Of a DNA stretch of 64,000 nucleotides, positions 54,712 through 63,704 are shown one piece after another. The notes under the pieces were generated by a model. The model was not told the DNA's origin. It did not search any database and saw nothing but the letters and a program-made list of their open reading frames with translations. The stretch is taken from contig JAJKFL010000012.1 in the NCBI GenBank assembly GCA_021186555.1, forward strand, positions 5,866,894 to 5,930,893, read 5' to 3'. This DNA comes from Reticulitermes speratus (Eukaryota; Arthropoda; Insecta; Blattodea; Rhinotermitidae). The position numbers and the translations under genes were made by a program. The stretch's first letter is position 1, and each line of letters begins with the position of its first letter.

Positions 54712-55030
54712 CTATAATAAAAACAGTTTCAAGATCTGAGTAAACATATATAAGACGCGAATCTTGAAGGCATGCACATTAGTAATCACAAAATAATTCG
54801 TGTCTGTCATATTTGATTTCTCATAGCGGTAATGATAAAGATTTATGTCTTCCAGAAGACGTGACTCATCATAATCCCGCTTTGAGAACCTCATCTTAAT
54901 TCTTGTACTAATATGTTGAATACCGTCCACCCCCTTGAGATATACAGGATATTCAGAGAGAAAATATGCAGACGTTGAAACATTTCAGTGCTTATAAATT
55001 TTATATTGCTTTCACCGTGCATTTTTCGCT

Positions 55031-55395
55031 AATTCAGTTTTTTACACCAACAAATGCACATACAAAAAACACTCTTTTGTAGTAATATTAATGTCTATAT
55101 AATAATTGATCTAATATATATTAATATATAATATAATATCTAATATATATTAATATATAATATAATATAATATAATATCTAATATATATTAATATATATA
55201 TAATATCTAATATATATTAATATATAATATAATATCTATATATATTAATATATAAATATATAATATAATATCTAATATATTTAATATATAATATATATAA
55301 TATAATATATAATATATATTAATAACCTATATTAATAAAACTACAAAAGAGTGTTTTTTTTGTATGTGCATTTGTTGTGTAAAAAACTGAATTTC
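55031..55395. mobile_element. Foldback element E, A/T core, no hammerhead
   Basis: Arms at 55031-55090 and 55335-55395 pair over about 60 bp: TTTTTTACACCAACAAATGC and CACTCTTTTGTAG with their inverses. The right end has GTGCATTTGTTG, the family terminus. The centre (about 55090-55330) is a run of TATATTAATATA repeats where the ribozyme motifs would be expected. Confidence 0.75.
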
Positions 55396-55399
55396 ACTG

Positions 55400-56075
55400 C
55401 TTAATTTCTCTTGGAACTTACTGTATATGATATATATTGTGCGACAGTTCAAGTCATTGGCTATCGTATTAAAATATTTCTCTTACACGCTTAACGACAT
55501 TTATTACATAGCTTGCAGACAATAAAAAATGTCCAGTTATGTAATTGAAAATTTTTTTTTTCACTAAACTGCCTCATGATTAGCCTTAAATAATCGTGAG
55601 TGTTGCAAAATTTGATTGTCACAGTGATATGGATAGAGATTCGAGTCCTTTTGGAATACGAAGCCCTGCCAGCTGGTAATTATTTCATCAGTCATGGGAT
55701 CTTGGTGCCCACTGGAATCTCACCACTTCCTACTGCAATGCGCTAAGTTTGCCCCGAAATTTGATCTTAAATACTACTCATATTCACCGTTTTAAATCAT
55801 CAATGTAAGGTAAAAACATTTTTATCAACAGCTGTTTTCAAAAATTTCAATTTATATTCTTTGGTTAACAGTAGCAACCTGTTCACAGCCCTATATAACC
55901 GTCTCTTAAATAAATTTTTACATAGGCTTACACAAAGTTCCACACATTTTCTGAAAAATGTAGGAGTAACCTGAAATTTTCAGACTCGAGAATATTAGGC
56001 GCCATCATACAAAATGTATTATCCGAGGGGCCTGCCGCCAGGAATTTGTGCACCCCTAGTTAAGACTAAGATTAA
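55400..56075. other. Gene-free stretch
   Basis: Intron or intergenic DNA of helical-domain gene 2, with no other supported feature. Confidence 0.4.
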
Positions 56076-56079
56076 GATC

Positions 56080-56255
56080 CGACAACCTGTCCCGTAACAT
56101 GCCAAGCAGGCACAGAGGGAGGTAGAGGTATAGCTCTATCCATACTCTACCACGGCGCTAGCAGGGGGTGTCTGGTCAGCGTCATGCCACGGCCGATTTA
56201 CGCCCGGCGAAGAGGCCCGGTACACATTGTACAAGGGGCTGGGTTAAGGTCCGGG
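56080..56255 (-). repeat. SINE fragment, CCCCGGACCGT-head family
   Basis: The tail and middle are present (AGGTAGAGGTATAGCTCTAT, CACGGCCGATTTACGCCCGG). The head is absent. A long poly-A at 56340-56362 and tandem AACATTAAGTGT-like units at 56265-56310 follow. Confidence 0.65.
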
Positions 56256-56335
56256 AAAATATATAACATTAAGTATAACATAAAGTGTAACATTAAGTGT
56301 AACATAAAGTCGAGAAATTATAGTAGTAACCTTAG

Positions 56336-56366
<31 letters not shown>

Positions 56367-56564
56367 TATATATATATATTATATACATTGGAACTGCCGT
56401 GTGTAAATTCTCACATTATGCAGAATTACAAAATTAACCGTGACATTTAACATGAATCGCTAAGTGACAAAATTAACATTAATGTGTACTATTTATCTTT
56501 TTTAATAAAAGGTAATTTCAATTTAATTCAACTGATGATTAGCAGCAAACACACCCGCACTTAC

Positions 56565-56655
56565 CCGTTTCAATTGATGTGTCCACTCGAACCTCGCCAC
56601 TGCTTATGACGTATCTGGCTTCAGTGACCTCAAGATTTCCCCCCCCCCCTCCTTC
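56565..56655 (-). CDS. Helical-domain gene 2, upstream exon A
   Basis: It encodes EVTEARYVISSGEVRVDTSI and ends ACGG/GTAAGTGCG, a strong phase 1 donor. Homologous to 46016-46109. An 11-base G run (minus strand) sits near its front, so the exact front and frame there are uncertain. Confidence 0.6.
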
Positions 56656-56730
56656 CTCATTGCTCTACCAACCCTAGCAATTGAAATTTAATATCAAGCA
56701 ATAGGTGTGTTCAACATCACGTATCAGATT

Positions 56731-56952
56731 TTTTTTTTCCTACGGCTCAACAGCCCCTTGGGGGCCTAGGCTTCCTCGTTTCGTCGAGGCTTCACGATCA
56801 CACACTTCAGACACACCACAGTCGGTAGGACTCCTCTGGACGAGTGACCAGCCCGTCGCACAGACCTCTACCTGACAACAAACAACACTCACAAAGACAG
56901 ACATCCATGCCCTAGGCGGGATTCGAACCCACGATGCCAGTAAGCGATCGGC
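56731..56952 (-). repeat. SINE, GTGGCCGCGCGGTC-head family, head truncated
   Basis: It is flanked by CGTATCAGAT at 56720 and 56953. The copy stops inside the tRNA-like head (CTTACTGGCATCGTGGG on the minus strand), a normal 5' truncation made during target-primed insertion. Confidence 0.9.
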
Positions 56953-57213
56953 CGTATCAGATATTACTCTGCATTTAGGATCACTCAAGTTTAAAAGCAA
57001 TGAAATTACCTGCTAGTGAACAGTGCCAGAAAGTTTCTAAATACAGAAATATGCAGTGGGTCGACCGCTCACTAAACCCATATATACCGATTGCGTTTAT
57101 TGATGCCAAAAGTGACTCCCTCTCATTTAAGTTTGTGAAAACACGAAAACATGGTTTTTTAATGAACGTCATCCCGTTGTGTTTGTTAATATACAAAAAT
57201 TAGATCAATATCT

Positions 57214-57396
57214 GTCCAAACACAACTAAATTCTATTATACAGAACTACATGTTTCGACATATTTCAGGTCATCCTCAGGTTCACAATTGGTCCTTAAAA
57301 CAAAGACAAATTGTGAACCCGAGGATGACCTGAAATAGGTCGAAACACGAGTTCCATATAATAAATATAATTTTGTTGTGTTTGGCAGATACTCAT
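57214..57396. mobile_element. Foldback element F with outward hammerhead motifs
   Basis: The arms share CCAAACACAAC and AACTACATGTTTCGAC (left) with their near inverses; only about 20 bp separate the two motifs. The left motif (57242-57284, minus) has CTGAGGA, GAAAC and GTA with a perfect helix I GAAC/GTTC. The right motif (57313-57354, plus) has a changed core (CCGAGGA) and site. The termini differ from the GTGCATTNGTTGG type. Confidence 0.75.
57242..57284 (-). ncRNA. Hammerhead ribozyme-like motif (element F, left)
   Basis: GAAC, CTGAGGA, hairpin with GAC/GTC base, GAAAC, AT, GTA, GTTC. Helix I is perfect over four pairs. Helix II is shorter than in the other copies. Confidence 0.65.
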
Positions 57397-57399
57397 TTA

Positions 57400-58075
57400 A
57401 TTTTGAATGAAAACATGCCTTTGTCTATGCCAAATTTAGCTGTTGTGTCGTTAAGGTGTAAATACTTTGGAATTTAAGGATACTGTTAGAGCAGTCTAGG
57501 AATGGTCCGGATAGGAGGGTTCTGTTGTAGCGGTGTTGAACCAAATGGTACTGCAATACGAGTCTAGTGACCAACATAAGCAGCATTTGGTGAATATGGG
57601 TCTAATATTAATTGAATTGTAAATTATTTTAAGCTATTCCATGATAAAGTGTAAAAGTGTTTTTGAGAGGTGCTAAATGAAGCACAGGGAAGGACAATTT
57701 AAATTTGGCAGTTGGGATGGATCGACAGTATGGAATAAAAATAAAATAAAGAAGTGGTGTGTAAAATTAAGGCAGACGGAGCGTTAAGTTCGACTGTCCT
57801 CATTTCTACTTCTCAAACATCAGCTATTTTTTTGGGAACAGATATATAGCCAACTACGTGTTTCGGCTAGTAGACAGCCATTTTTAAGTCAACTCCAGGC
57901 ATTCCAATCGACGTTTGTGTGGAGAGGGAAACTTCGGAAAATATTGGCCTGCATGCGGGCAACATTAAATTTAATAAAGTGAATGAAAAATGAATGAATG
58001 AATGAATGAATGTGAGTATGATTATATGTGTAATTTACTTAGTATATTTCTGTACATCATGACCAATAAAAATAT
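57400..58075. other. Gene-free stretch with decayed hammerhead trace
   Basis: On the minus strand at about 57852-57900 there is GGCTGTCTACTAGCCGAAAC followed by ACGTAGTTGG, with hairpin and GAAAC..GTA kept but the CTGANGA core lost. A (GAAT)n run lies near 57985-58010. Confidence 0.45.
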
Positions 58076-58150
58076 ACTGAATTAAGTTACAGACCAACTG
58101 ATGCACTTTTAAAGCACTTTTTAAGTAGCTTTATTAAAAATGTTAAAATA

Positions 58151-58193
58151 GTACCCCTACACGTGTTTCGATCCTAGGATCATCGTCAGGGGT
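58151..58193 (-). ncRNA. Hammerhead ribozyme-like motif (element G, left)
   Basis: CCC, CTGACGA, hairpin GATCC-TA-GGATC, GAAAC, ACGT, GTA, GGGG. The core is intact and helix II perfect. Confidence 0.75.
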
Positions 58194-58314
58194 TTTTTTT
58201 GCTAAAAGCTACGTCACTTCAATCACATGGTTTAAAATATTCCATTGGCACTATAAAACGTATGTTAAAATCTTTAAACCATGTCATTGAAGTGACTGTA
58301 GCTTTTAGCAAAAA

Positions 58315-58356
58315 ACCCCCTGACGATGATCCTAGGATCGAAACACGTGTAGGGGT
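58315..58356 (+). ncRNA. Hammerhead ribozyme-like motif (element G, right)
   Basis: CCCC, CTGACGA, hairpin GATCC-TA-GGATC, GAAAC, ACGT, GTA, GGGG. Helix I CCCC/GGGG is perfect and the core is intact. Confidence 0.78.
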
Positions 58357-58439
58357 ACTATGTTAACATTTTTAATAAAGCTACTTAAAAAGTGCTTTAA
58401 AAGTGCATCAGTTGGTCTATAACTTAATTTAATATGACG

Positions 58440-59230
58440 AAGATGCACGGTGTCAACAGTGTGAAAAATATACTGATAATAATAGGAAAAAAAAATATTT
58501 AAAAATGCAATTAAGAACCTAAGCTAGGGCATTACTATTTTTAGCACATTTTACGAAAATAATTACAAAATACTGTATGTTTCTATAAATAAACAGCTCA
58601 TGAGTTTTCAAAATTACTTCGGCCAGGCAAAAGTTTAAAAGACGTTTCCTTATCCCAAATGTTTCCGCGTGCAAAATAACACTGTGATGATGGCAACATG
58701 TTGCGGGCCTGTTTTATCTAGTTTGCTTTTCAGTTCTGGATATCTCTTGAAAAATTATGTTTTCCGGCCGAAACATGTAGCACGGTGTGTATCAGTTACC
58801 AAAACAACCTGATACGTTGCATGTCAATATAATAGCTGTGTTAAGTTGCATGCCACAATTGCAATCATTTATGGGCCCAGGAACACGATACGAGTAAAAA
58901 AAAAAATTTTCTTATTGCTTGCCTTTATTAAAAATTACACAAAATTATTTCTGGCAGACTGTCATTCTTTCGTAAATCTACAGTGGAGTCCAAATCTTGC
59001 ATACTGTTTCGTGTCATTGTGTGACACTACATTTGCTATTATTAGAACATTTCACATTAAAAAAATACCTATTAGATACAAGCTAAAACACACTTGACAC
59101 ACATTTTTAAGAACAGTACGTGGAAATACGAGTATTCCAGTTCCACAGTCTTGCCCTTATTTGAGGAGCTGGAGTGCCACTGTGTCAAAATATGGAAAAC
59201 GTTACGTCACAAATAAAAAAAAACTAAACG
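58440..59230. other. Gene-free stretch with split hammerhead relic
   Basis: ACTGTGATGATGGCAACATG at 58680 and GGCCGAAACATGTAGCACGG near 58765 look like the two halves of one hammerhead motif separated by about 60 bp. No gene is supported. Confidence 0.45.
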
Positions 59231-59263
59231 ACACACTAGTTTTATATCCAACTACTGCACAAT

Positions 59264-59310
59264 GTTCTTCTACATGTTTCGGCCACCTATTGTGGCCATC
59301 ATCAGGGAAC
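59264..59310 (-). ncRNA. Hammerhead ribozyme-like motif (element H, left)
   Basis: CTGATGA, perfect hairpin GGCCAC-AATAG-GTGGCC, GAAAC, AT, GTA. Helix I is imperfect (GTTCC with GAAGAAC). Confidence 0.72.
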
Positions 59311-59541
59311 TATAATATTATAAAGACAGAAGCAACGTATCATGTGTCAGTAAATGGTAAACATGTATACATCAGCATTATAAAACAGTCAATTTATGTA
59401 CAGTATTACTAAAAATTATTCAGATTAAAATACAAATGAAATATTAAAATGTGTAAAGTGTAAGAATGTAAGGAGCTGTCTCCAAACGCCTTGCAGTATT
59501 ACCAACATATGATACTCTGCTTGTGTCTTTAAAATATTATT

Positions 59542-59586
59542 GTTCTCTGATGATGGCTACAATAGGTAGTCGAAACACGTAGAAGC
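59542..59586 (+). ncRNA. Hammerhead ribozyme-like motif (element H, right)
   Basis: TTCT, CTGATGA, hairpin GGCTAC/GTAGTC, GAAAC, AC, GTA, GAAG. The core is intact. Confidence 0.72.
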
Positions 59587-59876
59587 GCAAAAAAAATAAG
59601 CTTTGTGCAGTAGTTGGAAATAATACTAAATTGTAGAAGACAACTGTACGGATTATGTATATCATTAAATATAAAGGAAAGTAAAGGCACTTCGCTGAAT
59701 GACACTAACAGCTCGTAATATATCGTGACGTAGGCACACATCTTTATGGCGATCTTTCAGTTTCCCCACCTGACAATTTCTTCTCGCGTAAAAAGTTCCT
59801 CTATCACATCGAACTGATGGACTGTCTTCTAGAACGTGGCTAATATCTTCTAGAACTGTGAAGAAGTCGCGTCTTC

Positions 59877-61342
59877 CTATAGACGAAGTGATTCCAGTAG
59901 CTTCTGGAAGGTCTTTGTCAAGAGCTCGCTGGCAATATCTAGTTGCTGGCATATTATATCCAGATGCAATTCTCTGCCACGTTGCTTGTAGCGTTTTCGA
60001 TCCGAATCATGCTCAGATCTCATAAGACACACATAAGCTGACATCAATTCCTGAAACTCGACTTGTAACTGCGGCATGGTGGCTGACATTTTGGTAAATG
60101 ATTCATAGAAATTGTTAAGTTCTATGGTCGGTGAATTATACATAGCGATTCTGTTCATTAAAGTTTCCGTGGCAGAAAGTATCTGAGACGTGAAACTTGT
60201 AAACAAGAAGCAGATTTCTGCCAGATTCAATGCTTGCCTTGCGCGTAAAGGATAAACATTTGCTGACGTCACAAATGCTGCGCATGCGTTCTGCTGCATA
60301 GGTATCGCTTCTTCACAGTAAAGCTGTAGCAATTTGCATATTTTGATAAATGTCGTTGTCGTGTCTTCGGGTGTGTCGCTTGCACTATCACCGCCTTCGG
60401 GTGTGTCGCTTGCACTATCACCGCCTTCGGGTGTGTCGCTTGCACTATCACCGCCTTCGGGTGTGTCGCTTGCACTATCACCGCCTTCGGGTGTGTCGCT
60501 TGCACTATCACCGCCTTCGGGTGTGTCGCTTGCACTATCACCGCCTTCGGGTGTGTCGCTTGCACTATCACCGCCTTCGGGTGTGTCGCTTGCACTATCA
60601 CCGCCTTCGGGTGTTTCGCTTGCACTATCACCGCCTTCGGGTGTGTCGCTTGCACTATCACCGCCTTCGGGTGTGTCGCTTGCACTATCACCGCCTTCGG
60701 GTGTTTCGCTTGCACTATCACCGCCTTCGGGTGTGTCGCTTGCACTATCACCGCCTTCTGAAGCTGTTTTTTCCTTGGAGGCCGAATGTTTGAAGGGACC
60801 TTGACTGTCACCGGCAAGATGTTTTTGAAAAACCTGTGGTTCTTCTTCCATATTACTTGGCGAAAAATTTACTTGACCATAGTTAGTAGACAATCCGCTT
60901 TTGGATAATTCTCTCTGACGATGCATTTTATGGCCGCTTTCAACAGTGATAGCGTCATATATGAAAGGTACGTCTTGTGTTAAGCTAGATGATGGAAAAG
61001 GTGGTATTTCATGTTGATTGATCGCTTTGATTTTCGGTTGAAAGCCGTAGAAATTACTGAGATTAATATGTGAGCGTCTGGCATGGTGCACTGAGTCATA
61101 GGGGTCAAACACGTTTACAGGGGTGTGCACATCTTCTTTGGAGAGCGGCTGCTTTATCGCTTCCTCAGATGATGGTACAGGAGTTTGAAGTTTCCCTTGC
61201 TCTCCCGTAGCTAAATCGCCGTCCTTGGAAACTTCTGAGTCCAGATTTAATTTTTCTAATCTTTGTATTGAGGCCAGTAAGAATGGCAGAATTTCGGGGT
61301 CACGAAACATCTGCTCTTCGATGCGTCTTCTACCAGCTTCAT
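59877..61342 (-). CDS. Helical-domain gene 3, last exon with 13-fold acidic repeat
   Basis: The acceptor TATGTTTCTGCTCATCAG ends at 61343 and the exon holds 488 codons, including the stop, in phase 1, as in genes 1 and 2. The order is: DEAGRRRIEEQMFRDPE (compare GRRIEKL in gene 1); a Ser/Pro-rich middle; thirteen copies of GGDSASDTPE, three of which probably vary as ETPE (at least two are clear); and the helical domain with FIKICKLLQLYCEEA, PLRARQALNLAEICFLF and LHLDIICQQLDIASELL. It ends about 60 residues earlier than gene 1. Family and function are unknown. Upstream exons were not found within the window. Confidence 0.82.
60360..60752. repeat. 30-bp coding tandem repeat, 13 units
   Basis: On the plus strand each unit reads CCGCCTTCGGGTGTGTCGCT plus TGCACTATCA. 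The copies are nearly identical; the only change seen is GTGTGTCG to GTGTTTCG (Asp to Glu). Frames on both strands stay open through the array, giving false long readings. Confidence 0.97.
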
Positions 61343-61435
61343 CTGATGAGCAGAAACATATTTTTAGATACAAATTAATTTGTAAATGATATATATATAT
61401 ATATATATATCTTATATATTATTTTCCTCACGGTG

Positions 61436-61662
61436 CAACAGCCCCTAGTGGGCCAGGGCCACCTCATTATCGAGGCTTCACGATCACACTCAGACACACC
61501 ACACTCGGTAGCACTCCTCTTGGCGAGTGATCAGACCGATGCAAAAACCTCTACGTGACAACAAACATCATCCATGCCTCCGGCGGGATTCGAACCCACA
61601 ATCTCAGCAAGCGAGCGGCCGCAGACCCACGCCTTAGACTGCGCGGCCGTTGGGATCGGCCG
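61436..61662 (-). repeat. SINE, GTGGCCGCGCGGTC-head family
   Basis: The minus-strand head has GTGGGTTCGAATCCCGCC near 61590 and the tail GGGGCTGTTGCACCG. It lies about 95 bp before the acceptor of helical-domain gene 3, with an (AT)n run between. Confidence 0.9.
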
Positions 61663-61721
61663 TATACCTTATATAGGCAAAGTAATTTGAAAGGCGATGT
61701 TACGACCAATATCTCACTATG

Positions 61722-62005
61722 GCCGTGCCATTGCTCAGGCTGTTAGTCGCCGGCCTCTCACCGTAGAGGCCCGGGTTCGATCCCGGATCAGTCCATGTGG
61801 GATTTGTGGTGGACAAAGTAACACTGGGACAGGTTTCCCCCCCCCCCCCCCGAGTACTTCGGTTTCCCCTGTCAATTTCATTCCACCGGTGCTCCATTAC
61901 AAGGGAAAAGGAAAAAAAAAAACTAATCATCTTCATCACAGGGTTGTACAATAAGCCTTAAGGCTGCGGTGCGTCCGTAGCATCTGCTGCGGGGCCCTTT
62001 AAAAA
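61722..62005 (+). repeat. SINE, GGCCGTGCCAT head, complete
   Basis: The plus-strand head has GGCCGTGCCATTGCTCAGG and box B-like GGGTTCGATCCCGG, the body has CCGAGTACTTCGGTTTCCCC and ATTCCACCGGTGCTCCATTA, and the end is CGTCCGTAGCATCTGCTGC. A poly-C run is at 61839-61852. It matches 27505-27797. Confidence 0.88.
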
Positions 62006-62159
62006 AATGTCTCACTATTCCTTGTCTCAAACCACAATCTAGACCGATATCCAGTCCCCTAGCTTGAGACTAAGTAACAATATTCCATGAAGCACTCCTA
62101 CTTATATCAGGATAGGAAGTTGGATATTATTCGTTCCTTACATTATTCTTACAATCAAA

Positions 62160-62550
62160 CACACCAACAAATGGACACAATAGGATTACAAACTGTACAT
62201 ACATTTTAAGATCTCCTACATGTTTCGGCGCCGATCCCAGTGGCCGTGCGGTCTAAGGCGTGGGTCTGCAACCGCTCGCTTACTAGGATCGTGGGTTCGA
62301 ATCCCACCGGGGGCATGGATGTCTGTCTCTTGTGAGTGTTGTGTGTTGTCAAGTAGAGGTCTCTGCGACGGGCTGATCACTCGTCCAGAGGAGTCCTACC
62401 GACTGTGGTGTGTCTAATGTGTGTGATCATGAAACCTCGAAATGAGGAGGCCAAGGCACCCGAAAAGGGGCTGTCGAGCCATAGGAAGAAGAAAAAAAAA
62501 TGTTTCAGCGCCGAGGCCCCATTCTCAGAGTCTAAATTACAAAGAAGTAC
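62160..62550 (-). mobile_element. Solo hammerhead element split by a SINE
   Basis: On the minus strand the right piece has GCTGAAACATGTAGG-type sequence and the left piece has CGAAACATGTAGGAG, then GTCCATTTGTTGGTGTG, the family terminus. A SINE at 62231-62500 sits between, flanked by TGTTTCGGCGCC and TGTTTCAGCGCC, so it inserted into the ribozyme motif. The core there reads CTGAGAA and is changed. Confidence 0.65.
62231..62500 (+). repeat. SINE, GTGGCCGCGCGGTC-head family, inside hammerhead element
   Basis: A complete plus-strand copy: head CAGTGGCCGTGCGGTCTAAG, GTGGGTTCGAATCCCACC, body, GGGGCTGTCGAGCCATAGG and an A-rich tail. The 12-bp flanks differ at one base. Confidence 0.92.
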
Positions 62551-62694
62551 CAGCACCAATATGTAAGTCTTGAAAGTACAGTGTCAAGAATTAAGATATT
62601 TAAAACGTTAAAATTATAAACATACAAACTATTATGTATAAAATTACAGGGTTATTATAATTACGTTTATCATACTTCTGACGAGTTCCAGGCC

Positions 62695-63352
62695 ATTGTA
62701 AAGGAGGCTGGGTGGGCCCCAGAGCAGGTCTAGATGGTTGCGGAAAATCTCGCCCCCACCCCAACAGGATTTTTTTTTTTTTTTTTGTCTGTCCGGGGTT
62801 TTCCCCCTTTGATCCATTTTTGTACTGTTTAAATCCTTTCGTCCTTCATGTCACTTTACGTTCCATGTTACCGTCCTTATACAAACACAACACAAACATC
62901 CATGCCCCCGGTGTTGTTTTTTTTTAATTCCTGGTTTTCCCCTGATCCATTTGTACTGTTGAAGTCCTTTTTTTTTCCTGCATGTCACCTTACGTTCCAT
63001 GCTACCGTCCTTATACAAACACAACACAAACATCCATGCCCCCGGTGGGATTTTTTTTTTTTTTTTTACTAATTCCGGGGTTTTCCCCTTTGATCCATTT
63101 TGTACTGTTTAATCCTTTTTGTCCTTATGATCTGTACTACTGTTCTTACACAACACAAACATCCATGCCCCCGGTGGGATTCGAACCCACGATCCCAGTA
63201 AGCGAGCGACCGCAGACCCACGCCTTAGACCGCGCGGCCACTGGGACTGGCTTTAGATGGTTGCGGAAAATCTCGCCCCCACCCCAACAGGATTCGATCT
63301 CCGAACCGTCCAACTCGTAGCGAGTCACTATACCGACTGAGCCATCCCGGCC
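62695..63352 (-). repeat. SINE, CCCCGGACCGT-head family, interrupted
   Basis: The two parts are 62695-62771 (AAAGGAGGCTGGGTGGGCCC) and 63253-63352, with an intact head (GGGATGGCTCAGTCGGTATA). A different SINE fills 62772-63254. The 42-bp stretch around AGATGGTTGCGGAAAATCTC occurs on both sides. Confidence 0.88.
62772..63254 (-). repeat. Multimeric SINE: one head, three bodies
   Basis: On the minus strand a normal tRNA-like head (about 63160-63250, CAGTGGCCGCGCGGTCTAAG) leads into a body ending in a poly-A run. This body then repeats at about 63051-63175, 62916-63048 and 62772-62912. Each unit restarts at about CACCGGGGGCATGGATG and closes with an A run (seen as T runs on the plus strand). 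The bodies are the alternative type also found near 46910-47015. Confidence 0.8.
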
Positions 63353-63359
63353 AACGAAG

Positions 63360-63700
63360 GTAGATAGGAGAGTTCTAGTTTCTTACCTCTCGGTAAGGCG
63401 AAGCACAACTTTATAAATTTAAAGTGTGACTTACCATATTGCAACTATTGTCTTACCAGTGAATATTATCAGACTCTGATGACATTCAAAGCACATCGCA
63501 TTACATGACCTGAATTCATCTCTCGTTTTCTTGTGTTCATTGAAGTCGGCATAGAGTACTATCATAAATTAATAGAATTGTTAAAGGAAAGTAACGGCTT
63601 TAAAACAATCTACAGGCTACATCTGATTGATTTATCAAACGCTTAACCGATACGTGTTTATATCGTCCATGTACAATAGCATAACTAACTAACCAACTAA
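63360..63700. other. Stretch without a clear gene
   Basis: Possible minus-strand donors (CACTG/GTAAGAC at about 63455 and CGAGAG/GTAAGAAAC at about 63390) could belong to upstream exons of helical-domain gene 3, but I found no homology to the exons of genes 1 and 2. Low support. Confidence 0.3.
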
Positions 63701-63704
63701 CTAA

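Larger units (their letters stand above)
58078..58432. mobile_element. Foldback element G with outward hammerhead motifs
   Basis: Long, well-matched arms at 58078-58195 and 58312-58432 include AGACCAACTGATGCAC, AAGCACTTTTTAAGTAGC and GTACCCCTACACGTGTTTCG. The loop between them also pairs partly (GTAGCTTTTAGCAAAAA). It ends GTGCATCAGTTGGTCTATAA. Ribozyme-like motifs are at 58151-58193 (minus) and 58315-58356 (plus). Confidence 0.85.
59236..59640. mobile_element. Foldback element H with outward hammerhead motifs
   Basis: The arms share TCCAACTACTGCACAA and the ribozyme region around CCTATTG. The right arm ends GTGCAGTAGTTGG. The spacer is about 230 bp. Motifs are at 59264-59310 (minus) and 59542-59586 (plus). 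It lies about 240 bp beyond the stop of helical-domain gene 3. Confidence 0.82.

Noticed and set aside
59665-59952. Open frame overlapping the end of helical-domain gene 3
   Set aside because: It shows at most a faint likeness to the gene 1 tail; not enough to call an exon or a frame change.
60269-60817. Long open frames on the plus strand and in another minus frame across the gene 3 repeat
   Set aside because: The 30-bp repeat has no stop in several frames; only the frame with the helical domain and splice acceptor is supported.
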